64,000 nt of DNA from Taeniopygia guttata. Lineage: Eukaryota > Chordata > Aves > Passeriformes > Estrildidae. Each line of letters opens with the position of its first letter. Positions within the stretch are counted from its first letter, which is position 1. Location: positions 1,302,001 through 1,366,000 of the forward strand of contig NC_133025.1 in assembly GCF_048771995.1 (NCBI RefSeq), read 5' to 3'. The position numbers were made by a program, and so were the translations under genes. The notes under the pieces are model-generated. The model was not told the DNA's origin, made no database searches, and saw only the letters and a list, made by a program, of their open reading frames with translations. This document shows, piece after piece, positions 11,950 through 24,000 of this stretch.

Positions 11950-12646
11950 TCCGCATGGAGATTCAGTGGCTTCAGACACCCTGATTTTTTTCATGCTAAA
12001 CTCCAAAAAAAGGGTGGAAAAGGACTCCCAGTCCTGCAGGTGTTGATTTTCCCCTCATGACTTTGGCTCAAAGTCCCCATCCTTTGGAGCCAACAGCCTG
12101 CATGGGAGGAGATGGGTTTTTTTGGGCAAGCAACCCCAAATTTGTGGGGTTTTGAGTAGCTTTGCTTCACCATCCCTTCCCAGGGGGCTGCAAGGAGGGA
12201 CGTGGGGTACCCTCAGGGTTATTTGCTGTTTATTTTTGGCTACTGGGACAACTGTCACCTGCTCTGACCTCTGTCCTGTGCCAAGGCTTACACCACTTTC
12301 CTCAGCCAAATTTTAAACCAGTTTCCCCACCACTGTGGCTTAGGGATCACGCTCACCGAGCCCCAAGTGAAAATCTGCATTTTGCGCATTCTTGACCCAA
12401 ACCGATTCTTTCCCTCCCCTCAGCCAGCACTGGAGGCTGTGGGATTTTGGCACCTCCCGGTCTCACCTTGCTGGCAGCTGACTCACCACGGCCCCAGCAG
12501 GTTCATGGGACAGGTTTGGCCAGGACTGGGAGCTCCAGGATAGGGACAGCAGGGCCTGACCTTGGCTGGTGGCAGCCAGAGCCTTCCCAAGGCCCTGGGA
12601 AAAGGGACAGCTGGAGGGGCCGGGCTGGGGCCACCATCCCATGGGA
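11950..12646. other. CPA5-CPA1 intergenic region
   Basis: About 700 bases between the CPA5 poly(A) signal and the CPA1 TATA-like box. It is unique-looking sequence with a CACCTG E-box at 12256-12261 and a CAGCTG near 12475, either of which could be part of a PTF1-type pancreatic element. No gene or repeat was recognised. Confidence 0.4.
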
Positions 12647-12652
12647 TTTAAG
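12647..12652 (+). promoter_or_regulatory. TATA-like element of CPA1
   Basis: TTTAAG lies about 50 bases upstream of the chosen CPA1 start, in GGGATTTAAGAGG. A TATA-like box here would put transcription initiation near 12675-12680, giving a leader of about 20-25 bases, which fits pancreatic zymogen genes. An in-frame upstream ATG at 12674 falls at or just before this predicted start and so is probably not in the mRNA. This is inferred from spacing only. Confidence 0.4.
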
Positions 12653-12700
12653 AGGCCCCAGGGCACTGTTGGGATGCAAAAGCAGTTCTCCCCACTGACC

Positions 12701-15700
12701 ATGAGGCTCCCCGTGCTCTTGGCTGCCCTGGTGGCAGTGGCCACCTGCACCAAGACCTTCGTTGGGTAAGAGGGCCGGGATGGGCATGGTGGCACCTGGT
12801 GGGGCAGAAGGAGCTGGTTCAGCCCTGAGAGGGGACAGGGAAAAGGCTCAGGGGAAATCCCTGGAATGGGGGGGATGGATGGGTGGGGTTAGGTTGGACT
12901 AACAGGGCTGGAGTTTATCCCACACCCCCCAGCACCCCCTGACCCCACAGGCACCAGGTGCTGCGCATCATCCCCCAGAGCGATGAGGAGCTGCAGAAGG
13001 TGCAGGAGCTGCAGGACCTGGAGCATCTGCAGGTACTGGGCGTGGAGGCGGATTTTGGGGACACCCCCCACGCAAAGCAAGGATGGGGCTGGATGTGGGA
13101 TTATGGGAACCGAGCTGTGAAAAGCAAGACAGGGTGGTGCTGGGGGATGCACACCAAGGCAGGATCTCACCCCTTATCTCCATTTTCCCCCATCCAGCTG
13201 GATTTCTGGCTGGCTCCCCGCAAGCTCGGACTGCCCGTGGACATCCGCGTGCCCTTCCCCAGCCTGCAGGCGGTCAAAGCCCACCTGGAGGCCACTGGGG
13301 TCTCCTATTCCATCATGATCGAGGATGTGCAGGTCAGCAGTGCTGCAGGGGAGGTGGGGGAGAGGTGGGAATCCCATCAGGGCTCATCCCACCCTTGTCC
13401 CACAGGCCCTGCTGGATGAGGAGCAGAGGGAGATGCTCCGCAGCAGCCGCCAGCTGCCGCTTGACACCACCACCTTCAACTATGACGCCTACCACACCAT
13501 AGATGAGGTGGGAATGCACAAGACTTGGGGCATTTTGGGGGGAAAAAGTTTGCTCTTGGGCAGGGGGTGAGCTGGGAGTGACCCCCACATCTCTTGTTCC
13601 CAGATCTATAATTTCATGGACATGCTGGTGGCCGAGAACCCCAACCTGGTGAGCAAGCTGGAGATTGGCCGCTCGACCGAGAACCGTCCCCTCTACGTGC
13701 TCAAGGTGAGGATTTGGGGATTGTGATCCAGAGGGGAAAGTGGTGACAGGGACAAAGCCAACCCCCCTCTCTCTGCTCTCTCAGTTCAGCACAGGGGGCA
13801 CAAACCGCCCTGCCGTCTGGATCGACACCGGGATCCACTCCCGCGAGTGGGTGACACAGGCCAGCGGCGTCTGGTTTGCCAGGAAGGTACTGACACATCC
13901 CAGAAGGGCCACCCGGTCCTCAGGAGCTGTGGGATCCAGGTGGGTGATCCCACAGGGAGAACAGGGGAGCCCCAAACCTCCATCCTCTCTAGATTGTCCA
14001 GGATCACGCGAATAACGAAGGTGTGGCCTCCATCCTGGAGACGATGGACATCTTCCTGGAGATTGTCACCAACCCAGATGGCTATGCCTACACCCACACC
14101 ACGGTACCGGCCTGGATTTCCTCTCCCTGGTTCCTACAGCTGCTCTGGATGGGGCTGGGGAGCAGGATTTGGGGCACTGCACATCCCTGAGAGGGCTCAA
14201 GGCCTCCCCACCCACGTTTCCATGGGATGGGGACCACCACAAGCTGTGGAGCTCCAGCCCCGGGCACCAGCTGAGGTGGCTCTGCCCTTCCAGGACCGCA
14301 TGTGGCGCAAGACCAGGTCCAGGCACTCGGGTGCCATCTGCGTCGGAGTGGACCCCAACCGCAACTGGGACGCAGGTTTTGGAGGTCAGAGCTGTCCCCT
14401 TTCATCTGTGGAGCATTTCCACTCTCCAGCTGGAGGCTCCAAAGCTGTTTTTGGCTCAAAGATCCATTGCTGTCCCCTGGGGAAGAGGTGGGGTTTGCTC
14501 TCCGTGGCAGAGCTGAGGGTTTGGGCTCCACCAGGGCTTTTATGTCCCCCAGTGACAAATGAAAGTCACCATACAAATCTCCAGGAGGAGCACCAGGAGC
14601 ATTCCTTAATCACCACCAAGGAGCTGAGGGGTGGGAATAACTGTTGGGTTTGGAAGCCCCCAAATTCCCACTGTGTTCTCACCCCCCTCTTCTCTGCAGA
14701 TGCCGGAGCCAGCTCATACTCCTGCTCGGAGACGTACCACGGACCCTACCCCAACTCGGAGCCCGAGGTGAAATCCATCGTGGACTTTGTGAAGAGCCAT
14801 GGCAACATCAAGGCTTTCATCTCCATCCACAGCTATTCCCAGCTCCTGCTCTACCCCTACGGCTACACCGAGACCCCGGCACCAAACGCGCAGGAACTGG
14901 TGAGGCCCACGTGCTTTGAGGGGTTGGGATGGGCTTGAGCTCTCCTGCTGCTCCAAGGAGGAGCCACCTCTGTCCTGAATTCATTGGGAAACTGGGAGGA
15001 GCTTTGTTGCACCCAGAAAAAAGCTGTATCCCACAGGTTTTTGCTTTCTTTCGCTCATCTTTCCCCCATCCCTGTACTCCCAGCACAAGATTTCTGCTAA
15101 GGCCGTGGCCTGGGAAAGGAATTGATTGAAAAGGCATGAAAATAGCAGGAACAAAAAGGAAGGAAGGTGGTGGTTTTCCCTTTCATCTGGCAGAGGATGG
15201 AGAGGGAATTGGGCTGTGGGACATGAAGTCAGCAGGATTTATTTGGGCTCCAGGAGAGCTGCAGAGGGACTGGGGACAAGGCCTGGAGGGACAGGACACA
15301 GGGAATGGCTCCCACTGCCAGAGGGCAGAAATGGAATATTGGGAATGAGGAATTCCTGGCTGGGCTGGAATTCCCAGGGAAGCTGTATCCCACAGGTTTT
15401 TGCTTTCTTTGCCTCATCTTTCCCCCATCCCTGTATTCCCAGCACGAGATTTCCGCCAAGGCCGTGGCAGCTCTGTCCTCCCTGTACGGCACCCAGTACG
15501 AGTACGGCAGCATCATCACCACCATCTGTAAGTGCTGGGGCAGCCCCAAAACCCCCAAATCCCACAGCCATCCCTCACAGCGGCCAAATATCCCACGGGA
15601 TTCCTGTACAAAGCCATCGAGGCTCCAAATCCCCCCCATTTTTTCCTCCCTCAGACAGAGCGAGTGGATCGACTGTGGACTGGACCTACAACCAGGGGAT

Positions 15701-15842
15701 TAAATATTCCTTCACCTTCGAGCTGCGGGACACGGGGCGCTACGGATTCCTGCTGCCCGCCAGACAGATCGTCCCCACCGCCGAGGAGACTTGGCTGGCT
15801 CTGAAGGTCATCATGGAGCACGCCCGGGACAACATCTACTGA
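12701..15842 (+). CDS. CPA1: Carboxypeptidase A1 precursor, complete
   Basis: This is a complete 420-residue pancreatic procarboxypeptidase A1. Coding exons are 12701-12765, 12951-13032, 13198-13332, 13406-13507, 13604-13705, 13785-13886, 13993-14103, 14294-14384, 14700-14899, 15443-15527 and 15655-15842. It has a short hydrophobic leader ([16 protein letters not shown]), the propeptide phrases DLEHLQLDFW and PFPSLQAVK typical of CPA1, the zinc ligands in GIHSREW and IHSYSQ, NRNWD, and Glu in FTFELRD. Thr at position 268 and Leu at 203 (bovine mature numbering) are A1-type pocket residues; position 255 is Val (STVDW) rather than the usual Ile. The NRMWRK motif common to family members reads DRMWRK. 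The 543-base intron before exon 10 contains a duplicated, truncated copy of the exon 10 start (see findings). Confidence 0.95.
15013..15473 (+). repeat. Chimeric duplication in CPA1 intron 9 with decoy exon start
   Basis: Block A (15013-15109) is a near copy of 15380-15473, which spans the end of intron 9 and the start of exon 10. Between them, block B (15110-15379) closely matches 16018-16283 in the CPA1 3' flank. The A copy keeps a pyrimidine tract and CAG acceptor at 15081-15083. It then keeps 27 bases like the true exon start, after which the reading frame meets TGA at 15123-15125. Confidence 0.85.
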
Positions 15843-15892
15843 GCTGGGATCAGGGCTGGAGCAGCTGGAGAGAGGGAAGAAGGCAATCAGTA

Positions 15893-15898
15893 AATAAA
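15893..15898 (+). terminator. Poly(A) signal of CPA1
   Basis: AATAAA lies 51 bases after the CPA1 stop codon (15840-15842), in AGTAAATAAATGGG. Confidence 0.75.
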
Positions 15899-17552
15899 TG
15901 GGAAGGAGGATGAGAAAAGCTTGTGGTTGTTTTCCCTTTTTCCCCAAACTGGGTGGAAAAGCCCTTTGGGAGCTGGAGTTGGTGCCAGCACAAACAGGGT
16001 GTGCTGGACCAGTGGCCTGGAAAAGGAATTGGTTGAAAGGGCATGAAAATAGCAGGAACAAAAAGGAAGGAAGGTGGTGGTTTTCCCTTTAATCTGGCAG
16101 AGGGTGGAAAGGGAATTGGGCTGTGGGACACGAACTCAGCAGGATTTATTTGGGCTCCAGGAGAGACTGGGGACAAGGCCTGGAGGGACAGGACACAGGG
16201 AATGGCTCCCACTGCCAGAGGGCAGCCATGGAATATTGGGAAGGAATTCCTGGCTGGGCTGGAATTCCCAGGGAAGTTGTGGACCCCATGGACCCCTGAA
16301 GTTTTCCAGGCCAGGTTGGAAAGGGCTTGGAACAACCTGGGATAGTGGAAGATGTCCAGGAGTTGGAACTGGACAGGCTTTAAAGTCTCTTTCCCAGCCA
16401 AACCTTTCTTGTGTGATCCTTCCTTACCTGCTGCAATCCCTAGGGAATGAGGAGCTGAGCCCTTGCTCACTCCCAGCTTTTCCAGGCTCTCCACAGATCT
16501 CAAAGCTGCAAATAAATCACCCAAACAGATGCCGTAATTTACATTTTATTAAATTAAACAATTAAACCTCTCAGCCTCTACGGAGTTTTACTCTGCTCCA
16601 AACAACACCAGGAGTCCAAATCCACACAAATCCATCAAGATGGTGGGAAAGCACATTCAGTCCTTGCTTTGATTCCTTGGATTTGGAGGATCTCAAACAA
16701 CTCAAGCCAGTTTTGTCCAACAGTTTCACCAGGAGGTTTTCATGCAGCACGGAGCAGCCAGGGATTCTGGATCTGTCTCCCACAGCTGGATAGCAAAACC
16801 AGGATTTTAGCCAGTGCAATGACACTTCCAAGAGCTCACGGAGCTGGAAAAATCTACTCCCACAGCAGCAGGACCTAATCAGACTGAACCTGCCAGTCCT
16901 GAAATCAGCATTGTCTGATTTCACGCTCAGAGTCACAATAAAAGATAAATGTGCTCAGGGACGTTGAGTCCTAAGCTGCCCAACAGGAAATGAGGTGTCA
17001 TTTCTCCTAGGTTTTGTCCTTTCACCAGAATTACCTCAAAATCACCAGTGAGTTTTGGGATGTGCTGAAGATTGTCTGCTTCAAAAAGGGGAAAAAACAC
17101 TGAATCCAAAAATACACACAAACCCCACAAGACCACAACAGCCAAAACCAGGACCAGGCTCAGCAATGCCAGATGGAAAAACTGGAGAGCAGAATCCCTC
17201 CAAAATCACCTCCAAAGTGTCCCATAAGCAGCTCAGGAAAATTGGAGGATTCCCAGGTTATCCAGAAGCACCAATTTGAGGAAAACTGTGCTACTCCTTT
17301 TCCAGGAAACCTTTACCCTGTTCAGTTCCAGATTCCAGGGCCCTGCTCTGTTTTAGGGACCCTGGTGAGGCAGCAGCAGCAAATTTTCCTTCAGCCACTC
17401 TAAACCTTAAAAAACTACTGGAAAAGGAGTCATTGGAAAAAAAAAATTCCAGTTATTCTCCTCCAGCTCACCTTGGAAAAGACACAACTATTCACAAAGT
17501 GTCCACAAGCAAGCACGGCTGTCACAGCACCAGCTGGGCAATAAAAATGATT
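15899..17552. other. Tail-to-tail intergenic region, CPA1/CEP41
   Basis: It holds a copy of the segment that is also found inside CPA1 intron 9 (16018-16283) and a CR1 end to about 16345. The rest, 16.55-17.55 kb, has no recognisable repeat or exon and may be distal 3' UTR of CEP41. Confidence 0.5.
16018..16345 (+). mobile_element. CR1-containing segment in the CPA1 3' flank
   Basis: It begins with non-CR1 sequence shared with CPA1 intron 9 and continues from about 16150 as forward CR1 text (GACTGGGGACAAGGCC, GGAATGGCTCCCACTGCC) to the expected tail region near 16345. Confidence 0.75.
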
Positions 17553-17558
17553 TTTATT
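17553..17558 (-). terminator. Candidate proximal poly(A) signal of CEP41
   Basis: TTTATT on the plus strand (AATAAA on the gene strand) lies about 475 bases beyond the CEP41 stop. A second candidate at 16545-16550 would give a long 3' UTR covering the otherwise featureless 16.55-18.0 kb stretch. Which one is used cannot be decided from sequence. Confidence 0.5.
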
Positions 17559-18032
17559 ACAAATACTTCTGTTCATTATCATAATTTATTAAAAAAAAAC
17601 AACAAATAAGCCTTCCAGGATCTTCTCTCACTTTTGGCAAGTTGCTGAATGTCTTTATCTCTGCTAAAACCACCAAAGTTCGTGCTCACAGATGATTTGT
17701 GGCCTGATCACCTTTATTCCATTCCATGGCTCCAGCGTGGCCCAGGAATGTTACGGACACAAATTCCTTCAGCTGGGCTAAAAACTTGGTGGAACAGTTT
17801 CTACTGGTCCCAGCCTTTACTAGCAGTTTTCTCCCTCCCCTACAAAACCAGCTCTACCACCTCTGTCCTGCCCTGCACCCCAAGTGATGCCATTCCTGCT
17901 TCTAGGAAACATCATTCCAGCTGCCCAGCCTTACCCGAGCTGCCAATTCTCACCACGGCTGCTTTTCCCTGCCGATTCCTAAAACCACAAACGGGCTGCA
18001 CTGCTCAGGATTCCCAAAACCTGGATGCTCAT

Positions 18033-21000
18033 TTATTTCCAGGGCCTGTTCTGGATGCTGGTCCTGCTGTGGGAGCGGCTGCTCAGGGATCCCACGGTGT
18101 GAGCAGGGCTGGGGAGGCTGGGGTTGCTCCTCACGGATGAGAGCTTGGAATCGTGGCCTGAAACACTCCGGGAAAGGCGACCTGTGGGAAAAACAACCCC
18201 AAATCACAAAGTGCTTGTCCACAAGTTGTGGCTGTCCCATCCCTGGATGTGTCCAGCCAGGTTGGATGGGTTTGGAACGTGGGATAGGGGAAGGTGTCCC
18301 TGCCCATGGTGGGATGGATGGCTTTAAGGTCCCTTCCCACCCAAACATTCCATGATGAGGCTGAAGCATGTTCTGGTGATGCCTTAGAATTTTAGCTTTT
18401 ATATTTTTCAAATCATTAGTGCATGACTAAACTCCACATAAAAGGTTAATTAACTTAATCTGCCCTTAATGTACCTGAAGGTCTTGCATTAAATATATCC
18501 CCTTTTATTCTTTTAACTTTGCCTTGATGCCTTGTGAAGACTGACCTAGAGCAGAAGCTGGACTAAAGAATAAAGCAGGGGTTTATTAAAGGATCTCCTC
18601 CATGGATCCACCTTGGGCAGCACCAGAGCCCAGCCAGGGCTGCACCCAAATGAACCAAAATGGCCCCAAAATGCACGAGCGCTCCCGGGGGCTCTCCCTG
18701 GGATCAGTTCTGCTCCATTGGCACCTTGGAGTTCATTGTCCCATTCCAGCTTTAGCCCAGGCAGTCCCATCCTGCTTGTTTTTCTCTCTCCAGCCCACGG
18801 TGTTTGTGCTCCTGGGCTGAGATTTGGATCATTTGTCCTTGGTGCCCAGCTGGAGCAGGAATTGTTTTGTCTCCCTGCTCTGTGCAGAGAGCTCACCATC
18901 CCATAATATGAAGCTCAGACCCACACACACACTAAAGCAGCTCAGAATCTGAAAAATAGAAAAGCTAAATCCTGAGGCATCAGCCTGGCCCTGTGTTTGT
19001 AGGCAAGCCCAAAAAGGCAGCACTGGACTCTTACTGGCAGCATCGGAAGGAATCTGCTCCTCAGCCAGGTAATGCTTCACCTTCTGCAGATCATCTGCAG
19101 AAAACCTCCACTTGTTCTCCGCAGGCGTGGGTGGCACCCTGGGAGTCGTTCTCCTCCGGGCAGTTCCCGGGGGAGCTGCCCCCTGGCAGGACACAGGGAG
19201 CGTGCCGGTGACCAACCCCTCTGGGATCTTCTGGGCAAGGACCTTGAGGCCTGCAGGGACACAGAGCAGCTGTTATCCCAGCTGGATGGCTCAGCAGGGA
19301 CCAGTCACCAGGGACTGATGCAGCTGCAGGACCAGAGTTTGGATGGAGGAATGTGGGTGGCAGGAGAGGGGGGAATTGTGCGCCTGTGCCCTGCTCAGGT
19401 GAGATCCCACACGGAGTTTAACTCTGGGGACAACAGCAGCAGGATGGGGAGCTGCTGGAGAGAGTCCAGAGGAGGCCTTGGAGCTGCTCCCAGAGCTGGG
19501 AATGTTCCCCTGGAGAAGGGAAGGATCCAGGGAGAGCTTGCAGCATATTCCAGGCCATAAAGGGGCTCCAGGAGAGCTGCAGAGGGACTGGGGACAAGGC
19601 CTGCAGGGACAGGACACAGGGAATGGCTCCCACTGCCAGAGGGCAGCCATGGATGGGATCTTGGGAATGAGGAATTCCTGGCTGGGCTGGGATTGCCAGA
19701 GCAGCTGGGGCTGCCCCTGGATCCCTGGAATGTCCAAGGCCAGGTTGGACACTGGGGCTGGAGCAGCCTGGGATGGTGGAAGGTGTCCCTGCCCATAGGG
19801 ACAGAAATGGATGATCCTTCCGCTTCCTTCCAACCCAAACCATCCCATGATTCCACAACCCAGATCTTTCCCATCTCCAGCTTCCACAAGTTGCTCCCCA
19901 CTCTCCCTTTCCCCAGGAGAGCTCTCCCAGCCCCACCTACCCCCAGATAACATGAAGAGGTTCTCAAAGCCCCTCTCACACATGGTGGTGGCCGCCTGGC
20001 TCGCCAAGCGCTCGTCGTTGTCGTACACGATGATGATTTTTCCATGGGCATTTTTCTGCCACGGGAATTGTTAAGGAGTCAGCTTAACTGCTGAATTTAA
20101 GAGGATAATTGAAACATTTTAGGAAGCAAAAGAGACAAGTGGGATTGGGGAGGGAAAGGCTCCATACTTGGCTTGCAAGCATCCAGCGGGAATGTTCTCT
20201 CGATAGAATTCTCAGTGGCTGAGGCTTGCCAGACACAGCTTAATTCCCACTGGATCCAGCATTGCTTGAAGATTGGGAATGGCAACAGCTCCTTTGTTTA
20301 TAAGCTCCCCTCAGAATCAACAGCCTGGGAATGATCAGCCTAATCCCACTTAATAATCCTCTGTTCATCCCCAGTCCCATCAAGGTGCTGACAGGAAGCC
20401 AAAGGATTTGATGGATGCATTCCTAGAACAGCAGCAGGAGAGCAGTGCCCAAGGCTGGCTCGGCCTTCCAGCTGCCAAAATCCAGAGAAATGCCAAATCC
20501 AGACACTGGATTCAATGGAGTCAAGAGCAGCCTTGAGGAAGCAGAATCCAGCATCTGACTGGGGCAGTGGAGCTGCACCAGGTAACTCCACCTCCTGCCC
20601 CACCCTTTTTGAGATCCCTAATTTTGCTTGGATAAACACCAATCGATTTTGGGAGCTCCCACCAACATCCCCTCACATTCCCATGTAAAGGATACATATT
20701 CCAGAATATTATTTGTATATGGATTCATGGTTCTAGACAACGTTGCAATGGGGTAGGAATAAGCTGCAGAAGGGGAAAAAAAAAATAGAAAAAGAGGGAA
20801 AATCATCCAGAGGCTGAACACCAACAGCCTGGAATACAACAGCCTTGAGAGAAAACCCACTGAGGATGGGATTAACATCAGCTCAGGCCCCTCATCCCCT
20901 CCCTGGTCCCTCCCAGGAAGGAGGGATGTGCTGGATAAGCACTGGGAACACGCAGTACTGTCCCAGCTGGGGGACAAAGCCCAGCAGGGACAGCACTGTG

Positions 21001-24000
21001 GCCCTGTGTCCCTGTGGCTGCTCACCCCCCACGATGTGGCACTGCTCGTAGGCGTCGCGGTCCCGCACGTCCAGCAGCAGGAACGGGCAGTCGGGGTAAG
21101 GCCTCTCCTGGGCCTGGGGGTCCTCCTTCTTTGGAGAATCCTTCTCCATGTCCAGCTCCCCAACCCCGCTGATCACACTGCAAAGGGAATGGCAGATTAA
21201 GGAATGCTTTTGTGGTTCTCCACCCCTTCCAAGGCTGGGGAAGAGCTGGGGTAAAGCTTCCTCTTCCAGCACCATCCTGGGATCTCTTCAAACATGGTGG
21301 GTTTGGAATTATTCTCAATCCCAGAATGGTTTGGGTGGGAAGGGACCTTAAGGATGTCGTTCTACCCCCTGTCATGGGCAGGGACACCTTAGAGCACCCC
21401 AGAGTGCTCCAAACCCTGTCCAGCCCAGCTTTGGACACTGCCAGGGATCCAGGGGCAGCTCCAGCTTCTCTGGGAATTCTATTCCAGCCTCTCTCCACCC
21501 TCGCAAGCAGGGACACTTCCCACTATCCCAGAGTGCTCCAAACCCTGTCCAGCCCAGCTCTGGACACATCCAGGGGCAGCTCCAGCTTCTCTGGGAATTC
21601 TATTTCAACCCCCTCCCCACCATCCCAGCCAGGAATCCCTTCCCAATATCCCTGTGTCACTTTGAAGCCATTCCCTGCATCCTGCCCCTCCATATCCACA
21701 CAAAACCATCACTAACAGCAATGCACATGACTGAGCTGATCAGAACACTGTGTTGTCCCCAAAATTCTGGAATGTGGGGGCTTGGATGGAATCCCACAAA
21801 CACATTTGTTGGTCAGACCTTCATCAGGTGACAACAACCTTGGGTTGCTGTTTAATCCAAACCCATTCCAACAGGAAATCCTGCCAATCCCCTCCCTCTC
21901 ACCTACAAACCCAGGCTTTAATGAGAAGTACAGGCTAAAACCACTTAGCAAGCAATTTAAAACCAGCAGCTGGGCTCAAATAATCATCAGCTAAGACAGG
22001 AGGAGAATGATGGTGACTGAGGCACCTCTGCAGCGTGGAGCGATGGGATTCCCCGGCTCCGGAGTTGTTGAGGAACAGGACAGGGCTGGGTGTCCCCTCA
22101 GGGCTCCCTTTCCCATTTGTCCCTGTGTCATCTCCTGCAGCACCAGAATCTGGGGAGAGAAGAGGGCACGAGGAGCTAAGGAGCTGCAGGAGGTAAACAA
22201 GCAGGTTTTAAGGGCAGTTTCTATTCCTGGAAAGAAAAGTGTGACAGCTTTATCTTCATCCTCTTAACAAAGAGAATTTACCCAGAGCCTCCTTGTTTAA
22301 AATAATAAACAACCAACAGATTTTTTTTAGGGCTTGAGCTCTCATTTGAAGAAATCAATAAAACTGAATTTTTGATGTGGATTATGTTACTGCCAGCACG
22401 AGGCTTTTCCTACATGCAAACCCTTCTTTTTTTAGGAGTGTTTACATTGCCAGGCCACAGTTGAAGTTTTATTTTTCCATTTTTCCTCCTGCCAGCTCTG
22501 CCACTTCACCCCCTGGCAGTGACCCCCAGCTCTCCCCCTTTGTCCCTGCCATCAGCGTTGTCACCTTGCAGCTTGTGCAGCTCCTCGTTTGTCACTTCTA
22601 AGGTTTCGTTGGACAGAGAGGCGACCTGGAGAACCTGCAGGGCACAAAAAACAAGCAGACACTGATCCCCACATCCACAGCAGGGAGCAGCTCAAGGAAA
22701 ACAATCCAGGGAAAAAAAAAATCCCGAGTCTGCAGGATCCCACTCTTCGCATCTCCAAGTTTAACCTTCCCTTTCCTTCTCTCCTGAGAAGACAATTTGG
22801 TTTTGGTTTTTTTTTTTTTTTTCCTAGTTTGAAGCCGTTTTTTTGAACCAGCACTCCCCAGCTCTTTATTTCCTGATCAATTTTTCACTTTTAAAAATAT
22901 CACTATTCACTGCTTTTAAATAAAATAATGCACAGAAAGCCCTGAAGTCCCAATTGCCCACTTTCTGCAGTCAAACCTGGGGTCAGGGAGGGCTGCAGAC
23001 ACAAAACTCAGATTTAGGTGCTGTTTTACACAGCCTTTTTCTTTTGCAAGAAGCTTGAAGCTCCTTTTAAGTTAATGGACAAATCAAATAAGGAATAAAT
23101 TTCAAAGATGGAGTCACCACAAACTTTAATTTGTAATTAAAGCATTTGGCCACTGTGGAAATTAATTATTTACTTTTATTAAAGGCAGGAAGAAGCCAAG
23201 ACAGAATAATTACAACTAAAGCTAAATAATTACAGAGAAATTTTTAATCCAAGGAAAAATGCTGCTCCTAAAAGATTCTGGAGGTCAGAGAGGGATCTGT
23301 ACATACCAATTGAGCAAAAGTTGTCACCTTCAGCCTTTTAAAGAGCTCATCCTTTTTATACCTGTAATCTACAAAAACAAAACAAAGAGGACAAGGTAAA
23401 TTTCCAGCTCATTCCCAGTTTTTTTAGACACCAGGTCACGGCTTAATCCCAGCTTTTCTCCAAGACTCTTCCACAGCCAAGCAGGAATTCAGGGCAGGTT
23501 CGTGCTGAAGGATGAGAGCAGCAAATCTGGAGAGTTTGTGAAATGCCAGTTATAAATCAATTAATTAATTAATACCAGTTATAAAGAAAAGGTTTAATTA
23601 ATCCCAGATATAAAGAGAAAGTTTAATAGAGACTAATTATATAGAGAGATTTTGTCCAGACATGATGAAGTGGAAGAGGCAGATTTAGCTGCTTTTAGAC
23701 TCAAATATGAATTTATGTTTTCCATGGGGCTGGGGCAGGAAGGACTTCAGGATTTCCCCCTTTCCCTGCTGTTCTCTGAGGCCCGTTGGAGTCACAAAGC
23801 TCCTTAAACCAAAAGATTAATTTACCTTAATTTTTAATTTGTGTAAATTACAGCAATATCAGAGCATGGGGCATCGTGTCTTTGCAAATACCAAGCTAAA
23901 GACATAGATTCCATCTTAACAATTAAAAAAATCCAAGCTTTTAATACTTTATCTGATAATTAAATTCTGGTTTCTTCAGAAAGTCACAGATCTCTCAAGG

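Noticed and set aside
13847-14938. 363-codon open frame on the plus strand
   Set aside because: It is a chance read-through of CPA1 exons and GC-rich introns. The spliced exons explain the conserved parts.
19291-20051. Open frames of 218-245 codons on the minus strand
   Set aside because: They combine a real CEP41 exon (19941-20055) with antisense CR1 sequence.
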